A stretch of DNA of 6,643 nt from positions 893,554-900,196 of the forward strand of contig KE356579.1 in the NCBI GenBank assembly GCA_000416085.1, given 5' to 3'. Both the position numbers and the translations under genes were made by a program. The DNA comes from a halophilic archaeon J07HX64 (GTDB lineage: Archaea; Halobacteriota; Halobacteria; Halobacteriales; Haloarculaceae). Below, one piece after another: positions 1-5,843 of the stretch. How positions within the stretch are numbered: position 1 is the stretch's first letter; the number at the start of each line of letters is the position of its first letter. The notes below the pieces were generated by a model. The model was not told the DNA's origin. It saw only the letters and a program-made list of their open reading frames with translations, and ran no database searches.

Positions 1-180
1 TATCCGGACACTCGTCCGTTACGGGGAGGAGTACCACCTCCGTGTGGTGCCGGTATCGTCCACGATTCGGTGCCCGAGCGCGAGTACGCCGAGACACTCG
101 ACAAGGGTCGAGCGCTCGTGACTGCCGTTGACCGTGCGCTCGGCGACCGTGCCGACCTGCGGATGAGGACTCACAGATGA
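1..180 (+). CDS. pabB: Aminodeoxychorismate synthase component I, C-terminal end only, apparently frameshifted
   Basis: This is the 3' end of a chorismate-binding enzyme of the PabB/TrpE family, which aminates chorismate with ammonia supplied by the glutaminase subunit. The frame that ends at the TGA at 178-180 reads [17 protein letters not shown] from position 46 on, the family's conserved C-terminal signature, followed by the usual final helix ([14 protein letters not shown]). Before position 46 this frame gives implausible sequence. The next frame, from position 2, reads [15 protein letters not shown], which is exactly what precedes the GAGIV motif in the family. One G therefore seems to be missing around 44-47, and translation continuing in the upstream frame would stop at 119-121. 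The stop overlaps the pabA start (ATGA). TrpE is the alternative by homology alone, but the neighbouring pabC favours pabB. The family call is firm; whether the break is real or a base-calling error cannot be decided here. Confidence 0.85.
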   Translation, partial: YPDTRPLRGGVPPPCGAGIVHDSVPEREYAETLDKGRALVTAVDRALGDRADLRMRTHR

Positions 181-947
181 CCGAGCAATCCGACACCACG
201 ACACCGGTAGCACGGGAGGACAGACCGACCGACAGTGTGGAGATAACACCGTCGGAGTCGGGCGAGCACAAGAGTGAGGGCGAGGAACACACAGTCGACA
301 CAGACACGCCGACGGTGCTGGTCGTCGACAACTACGACTCGTTTGTCTACAATCTCGCCCAGTACGTCGGCGAACTGGTGGCCGGTCCCGGCCGGGACGG
401 TGACCTGGTCGTCCGCCGGAACGACGCGCTCTCGCTTCCCGATGTCGACGCACTCGACCCCGATGCCATCGTCATCTCGCCGGGACCCGGGACACCACAG
501 GAGGCAGGTGTCTCGATACCGCTGTTCGCCCAACGGAGCTACCCCACCCTCGGTGTCTGTCTCGGTCACCAGGCACTCTGTGCGGCGAGCGGCGGGACCG
601 TCGGCCACGCACCGTCGGTCGTCCACGGAAAGTCCTCGACAGTGACCCACGACGGGACCGGGGTGTTCGCCGGCCTGCCCGACCAGTTCGAGGTCGGCCG
701 GTACCACTCGCTCGCGGTCGCACCGGGTGACCTCCCGGAGGGACTCGTCGCGACCGCCCGCACAGAGGACGATGCCGGTGTGGTGATGGGTGTCCGGCAC
801 GACTCCCAACCCCACGTCGGTGTCCAGTTCCACCCGGAGAGTATACTCACTCACGAGGGAATGGATATGCTGAACAACTTCCTGCGGGAGTACTCGCCTA
901 TCGACCCCGGTGGACCGGCGAAAACCGGGGACTGGGCCGATGGCTGA
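177..947 (+). CDS. pabA: Aminodeoxychorismate synthase component II (class I glutamine amidotransferase)
   Basis: This glutaminase subunit releases ammonia from glutamine for the PabB partner encoded just upstream. The 256-residue product has the full class I amidotransferase pattern: [20 protein letters not shown] at 47-66, the oxyanion-strand motif SPGPGTP at 101-107, the nucleophile Cys128 in GVCLGHQ, and His219 and Glu221 in VQFHPES. These complete a Cys-His-Glu triad. The start ATG overlaps the pabB stop and has a GAGG eight bases upstream (165-168). Residues 1-46 are a hydrophilic extension with 13 Asp/Glu that is not part of the core domain; a GTG at 237 would shorten it. The TrpG paralogue is nearly indistinguishable by motif. 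The pABA assignment rests on the following aminodeoxychorismate lyase-like gene, whose start overlaps this stop by 8 nt. Confidence 0.92.
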   Translation: MTEQSDTTTPVAREDRPTDSVEITPSESGEHKSEGEEHTVDTDTPTVLVVDNYDSFVYNLAQYVGELVAGPGRDGDLVVRRNDALSLPDVDALDPDAIVISPGPGTPQEAGVSIPLFAQRSYPTLGVCLGHQALCAASGGTVGHAPSVVHGKSSTVTHDGTGVFAGLPDQFEVGRYHSLAVAPGDLPEGLVATARTEDDAGVVMGVRHDSQPHVGVQFHPESILTHEGMDMLNNFLREYSPIDPGGPAKTGDWADG

Positions 948-1809
948 GGCGGTCTATCACGTTGACGGCGAACTTGTGCCCGCAAACGAGGCGACAGTCA
1001 GCGTGCGCGACAGGGGATTCATGTACGGCGATGCGGCCTTCGAGACGCTCCGGGTGTACGGCGGGACACCGTTCCGGTGGACGGCACACGCTGACCGACT
1101 CGAACGGACCTGTGAGACGCTAGGCTTTGCCGGGGCGGTCCCGCCGGCGACAGAGCTCCGGGCGCGCGTCGACGAGACACTCGCGGCGAACGATATGACG
1201 GACGCGTACCTCAAGCTATCAGTCACCCGTGGAGTACAGCCCGGGAAGTTGACACCGGACGCGGCGGTCGACCCGACAGTGGTTGTGATGGTCAGCGACC
1301 TCCCCCGTGCTGGCAGCGAGGGCGAACGCGTCTGGGACGGCCCCGCACAACTGCGCACCGTCGACACCGAGCGGGTGTCCGATACTGCACTCCCGTCCGG
1401 CGCGAAGACCCACAACTACCTGAACGGGATCCTCGCGCGACTCGAACTCCGCGAGACCGGGGCCGACGAGGCGGTCCTGTGCTCGGCAGCGGGTACACTC
1501 ACCGAAGGTGCGGCGAGCAACCTCTTTTTTGTTCAGGAGGACACGCTCCGGACGCCAACCGCGGAGTTGCCGCTGTTACCGGGTGTCACACGCGAGGTGG
1601 TCCTCGAGTGTGCCAGGGACCTCGGTGTGCCGGTCGAGACAGGGCGGTACCGTCTGTCAGCGCTGGAGAGCGCGACGGAACTGTTCGTCACGAACTCCAC
1701 CTGGGAGGTGCGTCCGGTCACCGGGGTCGACGGCGACGAGTTCGCGGTCGGCCCGGTCACCAATCGGCTGCAGAGGGCGTTCGACGAGCGTGTCGAGCGG
1801 CTGTACTGA
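940..1809 (+). CDS. pabC: Aminodeoxychorismate lyase (class IV PLP aminotransferase fold)
   Basis: The likely role is PLP-dependent elimination of pyruvate from aminodeoxychorismate to give p-aminobenzoate, the last pABA step before folate assembly. The 289-residue product has the fold-type IV landmarks: RGFMYGDAAFETLRVY at 25-40, the presumed Schiff-base Lys156 in SGAKTHNYLNGI, the cofactor-loop segment LTEGAASNLFFV at 187-198, LLPGVTRE at 212-219 and ELFVTNS at 247-253. I chose the ATG at 940 because homologues usually begin with this short YHVDGELVP strand and because it overlaps the pabA stop. An in-frame GTG at 910 would add ten residues of low-quality sequence. Branched-chain or D-amino acid aminotransferases share this fold. 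Position directly after pabB and pabA is what favours PabC over them. Confidence 0.85.
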   Translation: MAEAVYHVDGELVPANEATVSVRDRGFMYGDAAFETLRVYGGTPFRWTAHADRLERTCETLGFAGAVPPATELRARVDETLAANDMTDAYLKLSVTRGVQPGKLTPDAAVDPTVVVMVSDLPRAGSEGERVWDGPAQLRTVDTERVSDTALPSGAKTHNYLNGILARLELRETGADEAVLCSAAGTLTEGAASNLFFVQEDTLRTPTAELPLLPGVTREVVLECARDLGVPVETGRYRLSALESATELFVTNSTWEVRPVTGVDGDEFAVGPVTNRLQRAFDERVERLY

Positions 1810-1842
1810 CTGGACACGCCGGACACCGGCCGCCAACGGCGC

Positions 1843-2448
1843 TCAGCCGAAACTGTCGAACGTCGACTGCCCGCCCGAACCGACGTACTCGGCGGCCCGT
1901 TCGAGCGCCGAGGTGAACGTCTCGCGCTGACTCGGGTCGTACAGCGTCGCGGCGGGGTGGACACAGACGAGCACCGGAAAGCTGTGCCCATCCGCCGTGA
2001 GACCGTCGAGGTCGCCGGCCTCGGCGGTCACCGCGACCGACCGGTCGAGCAGGTGTTCGGCCGGCACCTTGCCGAGCGTGACCACCAGTTCGGGGTCGAC
2101 TGCCGCGATCTCGCGCTCTATGTACCCGCGGCAGTTCCCGAGTTCCTCGGTCGTCGGGTCGCGGTTGTCCGGCGGGCGGCACCGCACGCAGTTGCTGATG
2201 CGTACGTCCCCCCTTGCCAGACCGACCTCCCTGAGGCCGTCGTCGAGCACGTCTCCGCTCCGGCCCACAAACGGTTCACCGTTCTCGTCCTCCTGTGCGC
2301 CGGGTGCCTCGCCGATCAGGAGCAGATCGGCCGCCGTCGGTCCGGTCCCGTCGACGATGCGACTCCGGGAGTCGACGAGCGCCGGACATCGCGTGCAGTC
2401 CTCGACACATATCTGCTCCGAGTTCCAGCCGTCCTCGTCCATACCCAT
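1843..2448 (-). CDS. udg: Family 4 uracil-DNA glycosylase with [4Fe-4S] cluster
   Basis: This enzyme excises uracil from DNA after cytosine deamination and starts base excision repair. The 201-residue product has the family 4 layout. Four cysteines are placed to bind an iron-sulphur cluster: Cys18 and Cys21 in CTRCPALVDSR, then Cys90 and Cys106, sixteen residues apart. The uracil-binding motif is GEAPGAQEDE at 46-55, followed by PFVGRSGDVLD at 59-69. The C-terminal catalytic-loop motif is CVHPAATLYD at 162-171, with the His-Pro pair retained. ATGs at 2448 and 2442 are both possible. A TATA-like box at 2463-2469 would place a leaderless transcript start close to 2442, while a GGGGGA seven bases upstream favours 2448. 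Much longer upstream extensions run through the DUF99 gene and are rejected. The gene ends 33 nt from the end of convergent pabC. Confidence 0.93.
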   Translation of the reverse strand: MGMDEDGWNSEQICVEDCTRCPALVDSRSRIVDGTGPTAADLLLIGEAPGAQEDENGEPFVGRSGDVLDDGLREVGLARGDVRISNCVRCRPPDNRDPTTEELGNCRGYIEREIAAVDPELVVTLGKVPAEHLLDRSVAVTAEAGDLDGLTADGHSFPVLVCVHPAATLYDPSQRETFTSALERAAEYVGSGGQSTFDSFG

Positions 2449-2462
2449 CTGAGTGTCCCCCG

Positions 2463-2469
2463 AAATAAA
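2463..2469 (-). promoter_or_regulatory. Candidate TATA box for the uracil-DNA glycosylase gene
   Basis: In the 25 nt between the DUF99 stop and the glycosylase start, the minus strand reads TTTATTT in an otherwise GC-rich setting. This resembles the haloarchaeal TATA box. Its centre lies about 24 nt from the second candidate ATG (2442), the spacing expected for a leaderless transcript. The glycosylase may therefore be expressed separately as well as by read-through from DUF99. Confidence 0.4.
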
Positions 2470-2473
2470 GAAC

Positions 2474-3061
2474 CTACTCCTCGTTGTTCTCGGAACCCGG
2501 TGGGTGTGACAGTCGTCGAAGTTCGTCCGCCCCGCGGGCCGCGAGTCGCGCGACCCGGACCGGTTCCGGGCGACCACCCTCGCGGGTGAACGCACGGACG
2601 ACCTCGACCTCGCGGTCGTCTGTGAAACCGACCCCACGCACAAAGAGTCGGTTGTCCCCGACTGCGACCGGGTGACGCGGTGGCTGTGCGCGGTAGGTGG
2701 CCATGCGACGGTCGCGCGCTTCCCCGGTAAACGCATCGTCGATACCGGCCTCTAGCCCCTCGCTTGCCTCGAAACTCACAGAGAGCACCGGCAGTCCCGT
2801 TGCGTCGTGCAGACGGTGCAGATTGAGTATGTTGAACCAGGCCGGGGCGATACCGGCAGTGAGCAGGAACTGTACGTCCTCGCGCTCGAGGCGGGAGAAG
2901 AGGTCCAGAACCGCGTCGGTCGCGTCGGTTCCGCCAACGGTGCAGGAACCGAACGCGAACCCGTCGACGACGCTGTCCGCACGGACCACACAACCGGCGA
3001 GCGTGCTCTCCGCACCACGGTACGACTCCGCGATGCCGAGCGCACGCGTCCCGGGCTTCAC
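2474..3061 (-). CDS. DUF99 family protein (endonuclease V-like fold)
   Basis: DUF99 is a mainly archaeal family whose fold is related to endonuclease V; its biochemical role is not established. The 195-residue product shows the family layout: KPGTRALGIAES at 2-13, VVRADSVVDGFAFG at 25-38, GTDATDAVL at 44-52, LLTAGIAPAWFNILNLHRLH at 66-85, PVLSVSFEASEGL at 91-103, and the C-terminal signature PEPVRVARLAAR at 166-177. The start is a GTG whose last bases overlap the stop of the upstream small gene (GTGA), preceded by an AAGGAC-like sequence. Relative to the family pattern as I recall it, the usual Asp before GIA is Ala here and the Asp of the NxxD motif is Asn. If so, a nuclease site as in endonuclease V is doubtful. 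The uracil-DNA glycosylase gene follows directly, hinting at a nucleic-acid role. Confidence 0.85.
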   Translation of the reverse strand: MKPGTRALGIAESYRGAESTLAGCVVRADSVVDGFAFGSCTVGGTDATDAVLDLFSRLEREDVQFLLTAGIAPAWFNILNLHRLHDATGLPVLSVSFEASEGLEAGIDDAFTGEARDRRMATYRAQPPRHPVAVGDNRLFVRGVGFTDDREVEVVRAFTREGGRPEPVRVARLAARGADELRRLSHPPGSENNEE

Positions 3062-3237
3062 GTGTTGTCCTTTATATCCTCTAGCTTGTCGAGCAGTTCG
3101 TCGTTCGAGGCGGTGAACTCGAACTCGACCGCCCCGTCGTGTTCATTTTCGTCTGTGTCCACGCCGTCACCCTCGTCGAGGTCGGCGTCGTACTCCTGAT
3201 TGTCTTGTTCGCTTTCATCATAGCTCCCGAACCCCAT
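3058..3237 (-). CDS. Small, very acidic DUF5786-like haloarchaeal protein
   Basis: This 59-residue protein begins MGFGSYDESEQDNQEYDAD and ends with an ASNDELLDKLEDIKD amphipathic stretch. I recognise this as the widespread haloarchaeal DUF5786 type; its function is unknown. It has 23 Asp/Glu against two Lys and no Arg, with no signal peptide, membrane segment or cysteine. I chose the ATG at 3237 because the family starts MGFGSY. A GTG at 3264 would add nine atypical residues (MCEELTHNC). The stop overlaps the DUF99 start by 4 nt, so the two are probably co-transcribed and translationally coupled. The short LL..LEDI helix at the end could mediate protein contact, but that is inference. Confidence 0.85.
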   Translation of the reverse strand: MGFGSYDESEQDNQEYDADLDEGDGVDTDENEHDGAVEFEFTASNDELLDKLEDIKDNT

Positions 3238-3264
3238 GCAGTTGTGCGTTAGCTCTTCACACAC

Positions 3265-3271
3265 AAAAATG
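3265..3271 (-). promoter_or_regulatory. Possible promoter element upstream of the DUF5786-like gene
   Basis: The 78 nt between larC and the small acidic gene contain one AT-rich patch, reading ATTCATTTTTG on the minus strand. It is centred about 30 nt before the ATG at 3237, roughly where a haloarchaeal TATA element would sit. The match to the TATA consensus is poor. The break in tight packing supports a separate transcript starting here. Confidence 0.3.
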
Positions 3272-3315
3272 AATCGACGTCTGTGGAACCTGGTGGGCTC
3301 GCCCGGAGTGGGTGG

Positions 3316-4644
3316 TCACGCCAGGTCGTCCCCGAGACTGTCGCGGCAGGCGCGCTCGGCCCGGCGGAGCACCGCACGGACCGGCAGGTCGGTGCGCCGG
3401 GAGACGGCGAGCGCATCGTCGAACTCGGCGCTGATGTCGTAGATGTCGTCGCCGATCCGCGCGATCTTCACCGTCACCTCGACGCCCTCGCCGTCGATCT
3501 CGAGTGTGACCTGGTGTTGCTCTCGGTCGGCGACGAACCGGTGGCCGCTGCCGTGTTCACGGACACCGAGCGTGCCGGTTTCCTCGGCGAGTCGGCGTGC
3601 GACCCGGCGGGCGTGACCGGACTCGACGACTACCTTCACCAGGTGGCCCGGGCGGGACTTCTTCATCGTCGTCGGGAGCACAGTTACATCGAGTGCCCCA
3701 GCCTCAGTTAGTGTGTCTTGGAGTCCGCCGAGTGCCTCCGGTGTCGCGTCGTCGAGATGTGTCTCGAGTACCGTCACCGGCTCGCGCCGGAGATTGCCGG
3801 TTCCTGTGCCCGTGAGCACCCGGAGCACGTTCGGATGCTGTTCGAACGACCGGTCACCGGCACCGTATCCGGAGGACGAAACCTGGAGCGAGGGAAGCGA
3901 TTCGACACCTTCGGCGGCGTGTGTGAGGATGGCCGCTCCCGTTGGCGTGAGCAGTTCGGCCTCGACCGGCCCGCTCCGGAGCGACCAGTTTGCACGCTCC
4001 GCGAGCTGGACGACCGCCGGTGCCGGGACCGGATAGACACCGTGGCTCATCTCGACGACCCCGCTGCCCGCCGCGAGCGGCGTCGTCACCACCCTGTCGG
4101 GGTCGATATCGGCGAGCAACAGTGCCGCACCGACCACGTCCGCGATCGCGTCGTCTGCTCCCACCTCGTGGAATGCTGTCTCCGCGAGGTCTGTCCCGTG
4201 GACAGCTGCCTCCGCCTCGCCGAGCAACTCGAAGATCGCCAGCACGTCGGTTTCGACATCTGCCGGCAGACCGAGCGACTCGATCACCTCGACCACCTCC
4301 GGGAACGTCCGGTGCGGCCCGGCACCCTCGGCGCGGTCCTGATGGTCGTTATTTTCGGTGTGCTCGTGCGTTCCGTTGTGGTTCTGAGAGTCGTTGCTCT
4401 CGGTGTGCTCGTGCGTTCCGTCGTGGACGTGTCCACCGGAACCGCCCTCGGCTCTCTGACCGGTTCGGCGGACTGTGACGGTAGTTGCCTCGATGCCACA
4501 ACGAGTGGCGGTTCCGATGTCGTACAGCACGTCGAGTTGCGCCTCGACGGGGTCGAGAACAGCGGGGTCTGCGCCTGCGGCGAGCAGGGCACCGAGCAGC
4601 ATGTCGCCGCTCGCACCCATCCGACCGTCGAACGCGAGTATCAT
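3316..4644 (-). CDS. larC: Nickel-pincer cofactor biosynthesis protein LarC (CTP-dependent cyclometallase)
   Basis: LarC inserts nickel into the pincer precursor nucleotide, the last step in making the cofactor of lactate racemase and related enzymes. The 442-residue product covers both halves of the family. The N-terminal part has FDGRMGASGDMLLGALLAAG at 5-24, AFHEVGADDAIADVVG at 157-172, HGVYPVPAPAV at 201-211 and ELLTPTGAAIL at 230-240. The C-terminal part has ETHLDDATPEALGGL at 294-308 and MKKSRPGHLVKVV at 327-339. It is one continuous frame, unlike Lactobacillus plantarum, where larC1 and larC2 are joined by programmed frameshifting. Between the N-terminal part and the FHEVGADD motif lies an inserted His-rich, Asn/Glu-rich segment (about 71-111, nine His) with a 15-residue tandem repeat; it plausibly binds nickel. 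The ATG overlaps the purC stop (ATGA). No larA, larB or larE is visible here. Confidence 0.93.
   Translation of the reverse strand: MILAFDGRMGASGDMLLGALLAAGADPAVLDPVEAQLDVLYDIGTATRCGIEATTVTVRRTGQRAEGGSGGHVHDGTHEHTESNDSQNHNGTHEHTENNDHQDRAEGAGPHRTFPEVVEVIESLGLPADVETDVLAIFELLGEAEAAVHGTDLAETAFHEVGADDAIADVVGAALLLADIDPDRVVTTPLAAGSGVVEMSHGVYPVPAPAVVQLAERANWSLRSGPVEAELLTPTGAAILTHAAEGVESLPSLQVSSSGYGAGDRSFEQHPNVLRVLTGTGTGNLRREPVTVLETHLDDATPEALGGLQDTLTEAGALDVTVLPTTMKKSRPGHLVKVVVESGHARRVARRLAEETGTLGVREHGSGHRFVADREQHQVTLEIDGEGVEVTVKIARIGDDIYDISAEFDDALAVSRRTDLPVRAVLRRAERACRDSLGDDLA
4345..4434 (-). repeat. Two-copy 45-bp tandem repeat inside larC encoding a His-rich unit
   Basis: Two copies of a 45-bp unit lie head to tail. 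They share an identical 22-bp core at 4355-4376 and 4400-4421, plus a GTCGTT that recurs at 4345 and 4390. The period of 15 codons keeps the frame, giving HDGTHEHTESNDSQN then HNGTHEHTENNDHQD in LarC. The near-identity at nucleotide level suggests recent slippage duplication. Confidence 0.88.
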
Positions 4645-5672
4645 ATCAGCGCCCGCGTGGCAGCGACAGCATCGTCGAGCGAGGGGGCATCGAACACCCG
4701 CTGTCCGATGTATGCGTTTGTCCCCGCACAGTAGAGATCCCGGACGGTCTCGACGACGCCGTTATCGAGTGACTCCGGGCCGCACTCACAGAGCCCCCGC
4801 CAGTCGGCGACCCCGTCCCGGGCCGCCCGCTTCTTCGCCGCCGAGACGCTCTCGACCCACCCGGATTGAGTCCGGCGGTGATACTGGCGCAGGACCTCCT
4901 TCGAGACCTGCTGACTGTCGCTGGAGAACCTGTTCTCGTCGAACGTTCCGACGACATCGGCGACGCGAATCTCGCCGTCGTGGTACAGACACTCGATTTT
5001 GCCGTCCTGGTGGACCAACCCCGCCTGTGAGGCGCGCTCTGTGACCAGTCTGTTCACCTCGCGGGCAACGGCCTCGAGCGTTTCGAGCGACGCAGACCCC
5101 GCGAGGCGTGTCGCCTCGGCCCGGTCGAGATACCGGTCCTGCTCCTCGAACTTCGTCGAGAACTCCACGACCGGTTCGGGGAGGTCGACCGCCTCGGCGG
5201 GCCACTCCGTGAACGCGAGTCCGACAGCGTCAGGCGTCGTGCGCCTGCGCAGCGACGAGCCAACCGGCACCCGGTTGCGGAACACCACCTCCAGCGGGAT
5301 CAGGTAGTGCTCCCCGGTCGCCCCGAAGTAGTCGTCGTACGCGTAGTCACCGTCGGCAAACGGCAACTCGGGTGTACGTGTCAGGTCGATTGCCATCTCG
5401 GTCGGCGGTGAACCGGCGGCGAGCGCCTCGTCGACACCGACAACCGCACCGTCCGAGCGGACGCCGCGGTAGTGTGTGTCGACCCCACGGTCCTCGAGTA
5501 GTTCGAAGTTGAACGCCCCCATCGTGCACAGCGATGCCCCCTTGTCGGGGATGGTGTCGGGCATCCTCCCCCAGTCGAACACGGAGTAGTCGTCGGTGAA
5601 CACGAACGCACCCCGACCGAGTGACCCGTCGGTTGGCGGCTGCTCGACCCTAAACGCCTTGACGCTCGTCAT
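4641..5672 (-). CDS. purC: Phosphoribosylaminoimidazole-succinocarboxamide synthase (SAICAR synthetase)
   Basis: PurC joins CAIR and aspartate with ATP to make SAICAR in cytosolic purine biosynthesis. The 343-residue product has the family motifs: FTDDYSVFDWGRMPDTIPDK at 25-44 with GASLCTMGAFNFELLED directly after, EVVFRNRVPVGSSLRRR at 128-144, VHQDGKIECL at 220-229, RVADVVGTFDENRF at 236-249 and SKEVLRQYHRR at 257-267. It is longer than bacterial PurC (about 240 residues) but ordinary for the haloarchaeal type as I recall it. I chose the ATG at 5672 because homologues begin MTSVK. An ATG at 5699 (MLIGIEQGV extension) has a GAGG upstream and cannot be excluded; one at 5780 runs into repeat DNA. 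The stop overlaps the larC start, so the two are likely one transcript. Confidence 0.94.
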   Translation of the reverse strand: MTSVKAFRVEQPPTDGSLGRGAFVFTDDYSVFDWGRMPDTIPDKGASLCTMGAFNFELLEDRGVDTHYRGVRSDGAVVGVDEALAAGSPPTEMAIDLTRTPELPFADGDYAYDDYFGATGEHYLIPLEVVFRNRVPVGSSLRRRTTPDAVGLAFTEWPAEAVDLPEPVVEFSTKFEEQDRYLDRAEATRLAGSASLETLEAVAREVNRLVTERASQAGLVHQDGKIECLYHDGEIRVADVVGTFDENRFSSDSQQVSKEVLRQYHRRTQSGWVESVSAAKKRAARDGVADWRGLCECGPESLDNGVVETVRDLYCAGTNAYIGQRVFDAPSLDDAVAATRALI

Positions 5673-5828
5673 CACCCCCTGTTCGATACCGATCAACATA
5701 TCACTGTTCCTCGGCCGATGCTCGCAAAGGAACTGCCTCGCCGCATCGCTCCGCACACCCCGCGATGCCCTCTGTGTCACGCTCTGCGTGGTGCACTCTA
5801 TGTCGCGCTCTGCGTGACACGCTCTATC
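5673..5828. other. hisH-purC intergenic region
   Basis: About 156 nt separate the hisH stop from the chosen purC start, the longest gap between genes in the window. The hisH-proximal half holds the CTCT repeat cluster. The purC-proximal half has only a weak AT-rich spot near 5695-5702 (GATATGTT on the minus strand), about 28 nt before the purC ATG, which could act as a degenerate TATA element. I see no RNA gene here. Confidence 0.6.
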
Positions 5829-5843
5829 TCACGCTCTGTCGCC
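5770..5843. repeat. Cluster of short imperfect CTCT-type repeats with a 9-bp inverted repeat
   Basis: Six imperfect units of 11-14 bp run in tandem, each built around CTCT followed by a GTG- or TCAC-like end: 5770-5780, 5781-5791, 5793-5806, 5807-5820, 5821-5832 and 5833-5843. Two units share GCTCTGCGTG. The outer elements GTGTCACGC (5774-5782) and GCGTGACAC (5812-5820) form a perfect 9-bp inverted repeat around a 29-nt loop. The cluster runs into the last codons of hisH, so the final residues CGDRA are encoded by repeat DNA. There is no T-run, so a classical terminator is unlikely. Confidence 0.7.

Noticed and set aside
1810..1842. Small hairpins (GCCGG/CCGGC at 1818-1830 and GCCG/CGGC at 1829-1840) between convergent pabC and the glycosylase gene, as a terminator
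   Set aside because: The stems are only 4-5 bp, overlap each other and lack any T-run. Such palindromes are common by chance in GC-rich DNA.
1957..2589. Open + strand frame (210 codons) opposite the uracil-DNA glycosylase
   Set aside because: The opposite strand holds a complete family 4 glycosylase with all four cluster cysteines. This frame has no motif and crosses a gene boundary.
3068..3080. TATA-like GATATAAAGG just upstream of the DUF99 start
   Set aside because: It lies in the coding end of the small acidic gene (EDIKDN codons) and only about 12 nt from the GTG, too close for a promoter. Its AAGGAC part may instead aid ribosome binding.
3718..4734. Long + strand open frame (338 codons) opposite larC and the end of purC
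   Set aside because: It is antisense to a confidently identified LarC with family motifs throughout. It has no recognisable domain and many Arg, Cys and Val runs typical of a GC-rich shadow frame.
5770..5843. Reading the CTCT repeat cluster as a CRISPR array
   Set aside because: The units are 11-14 bp, imperfect and contiguous with no unique spacers, and no cas gene is present.
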